A stretch of DNA of 64,000 bases, taken from contig JACBWW010000003.1 in NCBI GenBank assembly GCA_020086605.1, forward strand, positions 58,763,923 to 58,827,922. The letters are read 5' to 3'. The position numbers and the translations under genes are program-made. Within the stretch, counting starts at the first letter, position 1, and every line of letters begins with the position of its first letter. This DNA comes from Lanius collurio (Eukaryota > Chordata > Aves > Passeriformes > Laniidae). The notes under the pieces were generated by a model. That model was not told where the DNA came from. It saw only the letters and a program-made list of their open reading frames with translations, and did not search any database. This document shows positions 48,901 to 60,900 of this stretch, piece after piece.

Positions 48901-51900
48901 TTTAGACATCTTGGCAACTTTCCCATGTTTCAGGAGCCATTACAGTTTGTTTTGTGATGATGACCCTGGAATTAAAACATCTCCTGAAAGGCAGAACTGT
49001 TCATAGTGTTTGAGTGACTGTTTGTGTTCTGAGATACCAAGTAATCCCTTAGTGCCTATCTCAATTCCTAAGTTTGAGAACTTGAAAGTTCTGTTAATTT
49101 TAACTCCTTGAGTTGAATCCAGGCCTATGCTCTTATCCCAGATTCCTGTTGTTGCCCCTCTCATCCTCATGCATGCGAGGCAGTAGCTTAATCCACATGA
49201 AATCCTGTAGCAAAACAGAACTGAGCTGCCAGTGTCAAAGCAGCAAAATAACTCTTTTCCTTGCTGGGAAATAGGGCTACATGTCCAGTAGTATGAAGAA
49301 GTGCAACAGAATGGGAAATGTGGAACATCTAAATTAGAAAATTTAAAACTCAAACTGGGCATGGGGAGAGTGGCACAAATAAAGTCCCTGTTAGTCTGCT
49401 ATCCTGCCTGGAGATGGGACTGGGAAGAAAAGGTATAACCAGCTTGAGCGTCTGGGAGGCATTCTGTAGCCTGGACCTAGTCACCTAAGTGCTGAGACTT
49501 TAGGCCAAGTATATATATTTTACCCATAGTTGGCCAACCTGCTGATCAAAAGTATAGTTTAAAGGCTTCAGAGGCCTCTGGCACCCCTCAAGAACTGTTT
49601 CTTACCCATCTCTGGCCGCCCTGGAGATAGGTTAAGTGTTGCTGCTTGGCCCGTTGTCTTTCAACTATGCCTTGTGTAGCATCATTCCTTCAGTGTCCAA
49701 TTCAGTCCAGAGGTGCTCCAGCCTCTTCTCTTCTGTGTTAGATGTTGCTCCTTAGCCTGACACAAAGTGGGAACAAGGTGGTAGGAGAGGTGCAGGTGTT
49801 GCAGTCCCTCTTCTCAGTGGAGTGTTAAGTAAGTTGGCTTGGCCTTTGAGCACACAGGGCGTTTACAGTACTCTGTCACCTACAGCTGTCTTCTGTGCCT
49901 GGGAAGTGTTCAGGGATGCAGCATTCTGAAAATGGGTCATCTGGGTTAGAGAATAGTTTAGGGTCAAGGTGAAGCTGGGCTTTGAACAGGATTGTGTGGA
50001 ACTGGGAGGGCACTTCTATGCCAGGATCGTCACTGTGCTGGAGGGACTCCATTCACCAGAACCCATGGATGTTGGGAGGAGCCAGGCATTTGGACAAGCA
50101 GAGATAGGTCAAAATGTTTGTGTTAAGTAGCAGGAGTAGAAAGAGGTTGCTGTGGTAATGCCTATCCTTCTTCATTTCTTTTATTCTGAATTAAATAGTA
50201 GGTAAAGAATGTCCTGCTGGCTCAGTGTGTTACTGGATGTGCACAGTGGGGGTTTTGTCAGCGTTGGGAGTCCACGTAATGCTCTGCTGTTTGCCTGGAA
50301 GGAGGAATAATAGCAGTTCATGTGCTTCAGGGAGCACACAAAGCACTATGAGCCTCTATTTCACTCCCTGTCTCCTTTAGTCCAGTAGTTTACTTACATC
50401 ACATTTTTCACTGGTTTATGAAACACCTTGTTATGAAATCAGTATTTGTTTAGAAATAGGAGTACAATGAAACAAAACTTGTGTGGTTTTTTTTGTTCTC
50501 CGCTGGATTTATCATGTAGAGCTCATTTCCCGACTGCAACCCAGATACTGAAGGCAGGAATAAAAGTTGGACTTTGCCCGTTCGTTTTTTTACCCTGAAC
50601 AGATTATCAGTGCCAGCTGTGATGAAGAGGGGTCAAGGAGATTTATGTAAATGTGTCTTTCTAGTCTCCTAGAGTCTCTTTTTTGTATTGCCTTAGTGAT
50701 AGTAGACAGAGAAGTAACTGATGTTGGCCAGCTTAATAGGAATATAAGTAAGGACGGGAATTAAGAAGCAGAACTCATTATGTCATAGAGCTTCTTCCTC
50801 TGGAACCAGATTAGTTTTAGGTCATTTCAATGGTGTATTAAAAATAGAGAATGATGGTACTATCTCAGAGCAGGAAAGGAGGAGGTGATGTTGAGAAGAA
50901 CAGAACTGAGCAAGTAAAACAAAGTTACTATGTGAAACCAGTAGAGGTGAGAGAAAGGAGAGACAGCATGGAAACACTTCAGGTGGCAGAATTTAGGGAT
51001 TGCAACTGGAGAACCTGATATAATGGAAAACTTTCTTTTAATGGATTAGAAGTCTTTAAAACGCACTGTCCCAAAGATAATATCTCCTGGGGTTTTGTTT
51101 TAATTGCTACAGGCTCTGAGAAAAATACTTCATTGAAGAAGCTTGGTGGTGAGCATTATTAGACTAGCTTGGGTTTTTGTCCAACTTCTTGTTAGTATCT
51201 TCACATGCATTGTCATTTCTTGCTTTCACAAAAAGTTTATATTCAAACTTTTTTAACGTGCTTTTCACCATAGCAAGGTGTGCATCTCTCCATGCTGATT
51301 CCTGCATGCAATGCTTTGGGTTTGGGGAAGAATGGCTGGAAAGCTGGCAGAAAAGGACTTCTGAGTGTTGGTCAACAGTGGCTGAACATGAGCAAGTGTG
51401 TGCCCAGGTGGCCAAGAAGGCATCCTGGCCTATGTCAGCAGTAGTGTGGCTAGCAGGACCAGGATTCTACCCCTGTACTTGGCACTGTGAGGCCACACCT
51501 TGAGTCCTGTGTCCAGTTCTGGGCCCCTCACTGCAAGAAAGACTTTGAGGGGCTGGAGCATATCCAGAGAAGGGCAACAAAGCTGGGGAAGGGTCTGGAG
51601 CACGAGTCTTCTAAGGAGCAGCTGGGGGTGTTCAGCCTGGAGAAAAGGAGGCTTGATGGGGACCTTATCATTCTCTCCAGCTCCCTGACAGGAGGCTGTA
51701 GCCAGGTGGGGGTTGCTCTCTTCCCCCAGGTAACAAGAAACAGGCAAGAGGAAATGGCCTCAAGTTGCACCAGGGGAGGTTTAGAGTGGATATTTAGAAG
51801 GTAATCTTCACAGAAAAGATGGTCAGGCCCTGGGAAAGGCTGCCCAGGGTGGAGTCACTATCCCTGGAAGCATTCAGAGATATGTGGATATGGCACTTCA

Positions 51901-54900
51901 GGTCACTGTTTAATGGGAAACATGATGCTGGTTCTGGGTTGGTGGTTGAATCTGATAATTTTAAAAGTCTTTTCCAATGTTAACGATTCTATGATTCCAG
52001 TTTAGAAGAACTCTTCTTGAAGTCATATGGCACCAGAATTAACTTTAACTTTTTAGCTTACTGTAAGAAATTCTAAGGAAAAAGCTGGGGTTTTGGGTGT
52101 TGTTTTCATTTGTTTTGAATAAACTGAGCACCAAAATATTTTTAAGAATAAATGTAAAATTTCCAAACCTAAGTATGGATGGAATTTTCCCTGTTAGGTG
52201 TTTCTGAGGGTTTGCTCTCATGGGGGTCAGGAGTTCACATCAAGACGAATATCATGTTCTCAAGATAAAAAATTCATATTGGACATTTTCTTTGGTGCAT
52301 TTCAGTGGAGAGAGGCTGGAAACCAGCGACTTAGAAGTCAGCTAGCACTCGGGTGAGGGGAGGAGAGGCTCGTCTGGGGGATGAGACTTCATCCTGTCTA
52401 AATGATGAGTCCACTGTGCCCTCTGGGAGTGCATTCCAGGGACATTGCTGTGGCTGATCAGCGCATCCTTACAGCAGTTGCTCTTTTTATAGCAGGTTGA
52501 AGAATATTTTTAATTATCTCCCTTATATGGCTGGAATAATTTTCTTGTTATAAAATGTCTGATCTCTTTTTCATAGTGGATTGGGAATGCCCTTGAAAGT
52601 CATTTTAGTTCTCAATTAAATGCATCCACTGATATTAACAGTTCAGAAATAACCAGGTAAAGTAAGTGGTTATAGTTGAAGTGTTATTTTATGCACTTTC
52701 CTCAGGATATTTGAAAGAAATTTATTTTATTTATATTTCTCATCTCAGATACAGAAAAATAAATAAAATGAAAGTTTAGTGTATTAAAGTCAAGTAAATT
52801 TCTCCATAGTTATATTTAAGTACATTGAGCAACCAAATGTAATTTTAATATTGCTTGGTTTCTTGATACTAGCAGAACATATATTTTTCTGTAGATTGAA
52901 AATTCTATGTTAATTATACTGTTTTTTGATAGAATAAGATTTTTTTTTTTAAAGCTTGGAAGATAGAAAATAAAGCTAGGGATGACCAGATCCAAGCTTA
53001 GGGCATAACAAAAATATTCAGTGAATGAACGTGAAATCTTGCTTCAGGTTATTAATGCTCTCTAAACAGTTGACAACAATATTAGACAACAGATCAAAAC
53101 TTTGGAAGAAATTACAGTATTAGATAAAGCAGATTATTTATTTTCCCTTTTCCTAGGTTTTGATAAAGAAGAAAATAATGTGGCAATTTTAAACTCGATG
53201 GGCAGAGCTTAGTATTTTATGTTTAAACCCACCCTGAAGGTTTTGTTTTCCTGCAATTTTGTATGAGTAAGACGTAGCACGAATATTGAGACACATTTAT
53301 TTGAAATACAGCTTAATTGTAACACGCATTTTTCTAATTTACACCACTGTGTGTTTTGTAGTAAACTATGTGGTGACAGTTTCTGTGCAGCTCATTGTTT
53401 TCTCTGAGTTTATTAGCACTAACCTCCTTGGTCTACAATTGGTATGGAATTTTTATGTAGTGGAAATTATTAGCTGTGTTTTTATTAAAAACAGTACTTA
53501 TACTTTCCAGGGTTTATAAAGATGTCTGTATGAAAATCCTGTATTTGAGTTACCCAAATGGATGTGTAGGAAGTGAAACAATAAAATGCTGAGAATTAAT
53601 GGGAATCCAGAAAGTAACTTCAGAATTCCTTAACTCTAAATTGATTTTCTACCTTGTGTATCATAATTATGTTAATGATTTAAATTCTGTAATCCTTGCT
53701 TCCTAAACTCAGAGGTATTATTAGATATAGCGTTAATTTCATTATTTTTTGATTGTTTCTTTGTCCTGAAATGTAAATATTTCTGTTTAAAAAAGTCTTT
53801 TTGGTCAGTAGTCTGCCTTAAATATATTTCTCTTTGTCCATTCTCCAGGAAGACCAAGTGAGTAGGTTTTGCTAAAATATTTATCACTCTACAGTGATAT
53901 GTGGCAACTGACTGAAGATAGTTTTTCCTGAAACTATATGGGTTTTTTACTTCTAGTCAGAGAAATAATGAACTCTGTGTTCCAGGCAAGTTGGAGTAAT
54001 GCAGCTGTGTGTGCAGTTTCATTCGAGGAGCTGTGAATCACACATTGACAATGTATCTTTTATCCTTTTCTCTTTTCTTGTGCCTGTCCTTGTTAACAGA
54101 ATTTGATACTGAAGTTTTTCACGTGTTTGGTGGCTTTATGCAGATGTCACTGAGCTGATCAGATAAGCTTACAGTGTTGCTGAGCCCTCTCGGGAAGTAA
54201 CCGCAGCTATTCGAGTGTGAGAGGGGAAATTTCTGGGAAAGGAGACAGTTCTCCGAGAGGGAATTCCTATCCAGCATGAGGCAGTATGTGCAGGTTCCAA
54301 CTGTTGAGCAAGAAAAAGCTTATGATTATAATTCTGCTTTTGAACCGAGACCATGTATGTGCTTGGGTAGGTGAAATTGCCATTTTCTGATAGCGGGGGC
54401 TGTGTTTTACTGCTGTTGTTGTGTAGAATAAATACAGTAAAAAGAAGTACCCGTGGAGCTGGTAAATGTGTACAGTTTTAACATGTAAAATGCAGATTAT
54501 AGGACTCCTTTAGCAGAAGAGAATGTGCATGTTTGAACTTGATAAAAATTCCACTATTGGAGAAGCAAACAAGTATTTTTTTTAATTTTACATTAACCAT
54601 CATGTTACAGTGTGGAATTCTCTGTAGAGATTGCTTTAATCTTTATATTTACTTGTATAAAGTGATGTAAAGATGTCTGCAAGGGGGAGGCCATTAAAAT
54701 GCAAATTTTGCCTGACACTAAAAAGGAATTGTCATAGGATTTTTCCTTGATAAACTTGCATAAAATGGAAGAGGTTAGTTTTTTCTGTGTTCTACAGACC
54801 TACAAAAGAGTTTATTTTTGTGAAATGAATGTGTGTTATTTGGATAAATTTTTATCTGTGTTAAATTGGTATCCAAGAAGTAGGGAATCCGTTTTCAGTT

Positions 54901-57900
54901 ACTCAGCTTGAATCCATCTTTTACAAGATTCATTGTTTTGGTCTGTGTAGTAAAACATTCCTAAATTTTTACGGGTTATTTTAATGCAAGTTGTTGACTT
55001 GATTTTTGTGGGATTTTTTTTTATTGTCTTTTTTTTTTTAATATTCATACATTTTTTAAACCCGTTCCTATGATTTTATTACTCTTTCACAGTTATATCA
55101 AAATAGTGTAACTGAGCAATGATTAGTAGTTTTTCCACAAAATCTGTGTCATGACTGTTAATTGTTTTGATTTTTGCATTTGGTTGTCATTTTTTTTCTG
55201 TGTTGTTTGGAGTGCCTGTCAGTTTTATTTCTGATAGTGTTCTGCTTGGAGGCTGAAGGCTTTGACAGATTAAATCTCACTTTTTAATACTTGAATGTTC
55301 TGTTTAATGTAGGAAGTTCTTTTGATGGTATTAAAGTCATATTAATTTTAGCTTTGTACTTGATGATAGAGAATTTTTGACGAGTTTATGGGTTTTTTCC
55401 ATGTAAACAGTTCTATAATTAAATACATAGCAATGTAAAGATACTACTGAAAATCCAAGATGAAAATTTCAAATCTTATGCATACTTACTGTTAGGCCTT
55501 TCTTTGGTGTCAAAATTCACCGTGTGCCATAAATTTGAAGAGCAGTATTTCAATAATGTTATGTTTCCATTAATTGAAGCCATCTGCTAAGGCTGCCTGA
55601 ATGAGTTGCTACTGTTATCTGATCTTTTTTCACCATCTCTAAGGAGTAACTGTATCCAGATTTTATGTTAAATTTATGTGATTAACACAGGTTTAAAACA
55701 CCATTTTAAGATTTAAATTGTAGTTCTTTGCAAAGATTTTCTTCATCTGTCATTTAAAGGAGAAAGTAATTCTAAAAGTATTTTTAATTGCCTATCTTGC
55801 AATATTTTAGAGTATTTCCTGCTCTTAATATGTTTTAGATAGTTTTATCAAAATATTTTGCTACAGTTATTGTTATAATATTTTTCTATATTTAGTAGTA
55901 ATCAAACATACTGTTTACTGTGGACCAAAGTTAATGGTCAACCATAAGGTAGAAAACAAGTAGGAAGACCAAGTAAAAAAAGTGTTGAGCCAAGTGCAGA
56001 GTTGTATACCTAACTCAAGAAATATTTAGCATTATTATGTCTTTTTTTGGGTATTCTGATGATCTTACTTGAATTTCCCAATACAGAATGATATTCTAGA
56101 TATAAACCTTTCTTATTATGATTTTACTTCCTTTTAAAATGCTGCACAGCATTGCTCTCAATAGAATATTTTTGTAGAACTGTCTAAATTATTTCTGCTT
56201 TAAGTCAAGTAGGATTTTAACCTCTTTTCATACCTGTGTTTTCCAGTGACATATTAAAGAACTTTGATTTTATCTACTTCATACCTGTAGCTTTTATGTA
56301 AATGTACATTTTTATATTTGTTAGACCTCTGTGAGTAAGACATCAGCAGGAGTGGTATGAAGAACTTGAGAGCAATCACAAAGTACTGTTTAACAAAAAA
56401 AAAAATCTCATTATTCCTATTGTTTATTATTTGAGTGTTTTTTGTTTTCATAATTACGTATTGAAGTCATAAGTCAGTGTTGATGTTACTGGTGATACAG
56501 AACACTCTAATTCATGAACTGGGGAGAATTCAAGACCATTGAGGAGAACTTGGAGTCAATGCACCATTCTAACATCATAGGTCTGTCTTCGATAATTGTT
56601 TTTGATTAAAGAAATTGCAAGAATTAAGTTGTCAAAGTATGAGCAGAATACAGTTTTTGTCCAAAAAGACAAATAGTATCAGAAAATAGGTGTAATAGAG
56701 GGAGAATGTCTACTCCTGTAGAGTCTTGTGATAAAAATTAAGTACAGTAGGTGAAATCTTTGTCATGAATCTTGCAGATGTTCTGATAAATATCGTTAAA
56801 ATCATTAAAAACATTAAGATTACTTATACATGTTAAGTAAAGAAATAGATGTCATAATGCTTTTGCAGATGAATTGTAATCATCAAAAGTTACTGTGGTA
56901 CCGTGTTGCATTTTTTACTATTTTCAGCAGAGTGTTGTACAGCTACTCTGAATCCTTCAGGTGTTGAGCCTTTAAAGAAATGACCTGTATGTATGTTTGA
57001 TATATTATTATTGAGTGTATTATTGTTTACTCAGTGGCTCTTGTGCATTAGAGCTGCTTTGGTGTTTATCTGAGGCCTGACCAGTGAGTTAGTCTGATGC
57101 CCTCTGAAATATTTAAAACTTGATTTTTAAAGCAAGTTTTTTAAAAAGGGAGTAAGTCTACCCTGGTGAACAGTTGGACAGATACCTCGATGCTTTTGTT
57201 TGTTTGTTTTTTGGGGGATTTTTTGTTTGTTGTTTTGGTTGTTGTTGTTCTGAGTTTTAACCTAACTTCAAAATTCTAGTAGTTCTAAGTGCTAGAAAAA
57301 AGACAAACAATCATTTGCAAGTTTGTTACCTTTTTAGAGCGGGCAGTATGACTTCTAAAATTAATAAAATTGAACTTTCGTGCATTTGTTCTGATTACAT
57401 GGATTAGTGGTAGAGCAGGATTGAGATCAAAAAAATTCATTTCTTTGCTTCAAGTGACTGTCATTTCACTGATGCCCGGTAAAAGGAAGGATAAGGGATA
57501 AGGAAGGCAGAGCTTGTTTCGTATATTATGGTTTATATTGGTTTATATGGGTGCCTTTAAAGCAGATTTCAATTTTGGTTTTTTAGAACAATGAACATAA
57601 TGCACATTTGGATGTTTTGAAACGGTCATTGAACAGGCAAATGAAGTAGCTTTGATTTTAATATGATGATATTTTAAAATGCCTTGACTTTTCTGCATTT
57701 TTTAAAGTATGGTTGGCGGGTGCATTCCTGGTACCCGAGATGCTTGCATATTGTCTCATGTATTGTAGTGTTTTGCTTCGATTTATTTGTACTTTCTTTC
57801 AATTTCCTTGATTTTGCCTTATTGCTGATGGCAAGCTGAATTCAGTGTTATCTTCTTCCTCCATGCTTGTCAGCTTGTCCCTCCAAATGAGTCCCTAGAA

Positions 57901-60900
57901 CTGCATCCTAAATCCCCTTGGGTAAATCTCTCTGCAGGAGTTTGCTGCTGCTGTGCTGCGCTGCGCCCTCGCTACAAGCGTCTGGTAGACAACATATTTC
58001 CTGAAGATCCAAAAGTGAGTCATGACTTTAAAATTTTAAAGGATTGGTGTTTGAAGATTTGTGGTTGTAGCTAGTGCTTTAGCAATTTTTAAAAATTTTC
58101 TTTTTCCTTTTCTCTTTTAACATTTTACCATAAGTTCTGCTTTAGCACTTAATAGTTTCAAGACAGGTTAGTAGAATAATTTATCTAGAGAGGGACGAAT
58201 ATAGATTATCTTGTCTGATCCCATTTCCAAAACAGGGCTGCACGCTGAAGAATAAAATTAGTATGTTTTGCTCAGAGAAACAGAGATTTAATTTAACAAG
58301 CTATTCTGCTGCAGAGGTAGCACTTAACTTCATCACTTTTTAGAACCACAGACTCCTGCTTTCATGTGGTTGCAGGTGGGAACATTCTCTGGTTTTCTAC
58401 AGGATTTTAATGTTTTAACTCTTGACTTACTGACTGAATATTTTTATAGTTCTCATAGACTGTTGTGACCCAAAAAGGTTTTTCTGGTGTTTTTTTTTTA
58501 ATTTCTCCAAGTACTTATCTACAATTTTATTTCTTCATTTCACTGTAACAGTCTTAGAGCTGTATTAATGCCTAACTCTTACTCTTTGTAAATAACTTCT
58601 GTGTACCATTTAGTACATGTGCCCATGTCTACAGATAATCATTTGACAGTTCAGACTGATCAAGAGCTTATGTTTCTGCTGCTCTGTTTTTTTAAGTGTG
58701 GTACTAAATTTTTATATCTTTTGTTACATTAGAAATAAGCAGAACAGTCAGTGTTTGCATAATATTTGGCTTATATGTTAAAGTATGTGGGCTTTTCTTT
58801 TAAATTGTGTTGTTACTGAGTGCCAGTGATTATGTAAGTGCATGTTACTGGCTTTAAAGGAGATGTTTTTCTGTGTATACAGTGTATTGGATGCATGTAA
58901 TAGTATGGTTTGGTACCTGGAATTGCTATGATTGTAGTGTTCTAGTTTAAGCTAAACTCAGTAGCTCTGAGGTGGCACTTTTTAGTCTCTGCTTTGGTTA
59001 ATAATCATTGGATCAGTGCAGGACACAGGCCAGTCCACGATGTTTCCCTTGAGTTGCAAACCTTCTCTAAAGTATGAGAAGACTTGCCTGGTAAAATCCA
59101 TTAATCAATAATGAGTGTTTTAAAAGTTTCTAAGTAATTTATTTGAAAAATAAATGTTTATCATGAACTTCCAGGAAAAAAAAAAAAAAACAAAAAAACA
59201 CAACAACAACAACAAAAAAAAGAAAAAAAAAAAGAAAAAAAAAAAGAAAAAAAAAAGGAGAAAAAAAACCCCAACCAACAAAAAGCCTTATCCTGCTTAC
59301 CTTGTAGTTATGATTATAGCCTCATCTGAGCAGATCCATGTTACAGTTCATGTTGGAACTAATATGTTAATCTTTGCTCTTGTTCTGCCAATTAGCCTTT
59401 AGGTGCCTGGGGGTCAGCCTTGTTCAAGATCTCACACTGAAGGAATAAAATATTTAAACGACAATATGAAATATTTAAACAACAATCTTGTTTGTATATT
59501 TTGTCAAAATTATGCATCAAATATACTTTGGGGCGGGTATGGGAACAGAAAAAGGTGCTACTAGGAAAGAAGTGTGTCTTAGAACTGGTTGCATATCTCA
59601 CTACATACCTTCTCCTTCCCTCACAAAAGTATGGTGGAGCAAGCTAGTTGCTTCACTTCCTTTAAAAATATTTCAGTTGTTTAATGTTGCTGATTTTTAC
59701 AGCTAAGCTAATGGCAGTTTTGCTCAGAAGTTTGAGGGATTTTTTTCAGCAGCTTATTTCCATCTGTAAGGCTCTGATCTTTAAATGTTAATTAGAAAAA
59801 AAAGGAAAAACACTTGGAAAGCTTTATATTTCCTATGAATTCTTTAATTTTCTATTTTGTATTTCTATTTTTAGGATGGTCTTGTTAAAGCTGACATGGA
59901 GAAGCTGACTTTCTATGCAGTTTCTGCGCCAGAGAAGCTAGATCGAATTGGGGCTTACCTGGCAGAGAGACTGAGCAGGGATGTGGTCAGACATCGCTAT
60001 GGGTAAGGAGAGAAGTCACAGCATTAAAAATAGATGCTAGCAAGTCATGGAATTTCATCATGTTTGTTCTGATCAAGTCTGGAAGGCAAGACAGCCCCTT
60101 TGTGGTCAGTTAACCTTGTCTGGCTGCCAAGTGCCCATCCAGCTGCTCTCACTCCTCCTGCTCAGCCAGATGGAGAAATGGAAAGCTCATGGGTTGAGAT
60201 AAGGACAGGGAAATCACTCAGTTCCATCATGGGGAAAAAGAGACTTAACTTGGGGAGGATTGATTTAATTTTTGCCAATTACAGACAGAGTAGGATAATG
60301 AGAAATGAAAGCAAAGCTTAGAAACATCTTTCCTCCATCCCTCTTTCTTCCCAGGCTCAGCTTCCCTTCCAAGTCCTTTACCTCCAGCCCCACCAAGCAG
60401 TGCAGATTACGAATGGGGACTGGGATCAGCTTGTACCACCTTGTGTCTCCTGTTCCTTCTTCCTCACACTCTTAGCCTGCTCTGGCCTTGGGTGTGTCCT
60501 TGTAGGCAGTCCTTCAAACACTGCTCTAGCATGGCTTCTTTCCTCAGGGTGCAGTCCTTTAGGAACAGGCTGCTCCAGCATAGGTCCCCCCTGCATGTGC
60601 TCCTCCCCATGGGTCCTGCCAGGAGCCTGTTCCAGCAGGACCTTTCCATGGGCAGCAGCTTCCTTCAGGGCACATCCATCTGCTCCAGCAGGGCGTCCTC
60701 TGTGGGCTGCACTATGGATATCTGCTCACCTGTGGGCACCTCCAGTGTCCCTGAGGGGCTCAGGTTTGGGAACTGGTGGGTTGGTCTTAAAGCTGACTGG
60801 AGCTGGCTGCATCTGTCATGGGCCAGCTCCTGGTTTCTCACAGAAACAACCCCTGCAGCCCCTTGCTGCTAAAACCATGTAAGCCTAATACACCCTTGAA

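Larger units (their letters stand above)
39969..57937 (+). other. EFR3A: EFR3A intron 2 (about 18 kb)
   Basis: It starts GTAAGT and ends aaatctctctgcag. It contains a candidate alternative start exon (45269-45349), two CR1 relics, a near-perfect palindrome at 40584-40614, a CpG-richer patch near 54180-54270 and T/G-rich simple sequence near 57.2 kb. Frames such as 48082-48525 (147 codons) and 48940-49362 (140 codons, minus) show no recognisable domains and are treated as chance. Long first coding introns like this often hold regulatory elements. Confidence 0.7.

Noticed and set aside
48082..49362. 147- and 140-codon frames in intron 2
   Set aside because: No similarity to known proteins, no exon borders, and composition like the surrounding intron.
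59154..59402. Lysine-rich 82-codon frame
   Set aside because: It is produced by the A-rich simple repeat at 59176-59268 within intron 3.
60400..60882. Overlapping 160- and 143-codon frames
   Set aside because: They lie within a solo LTR, antisense to it, and are cysteine/serine/leucine-rich low-information frames from GC-rich repeats.
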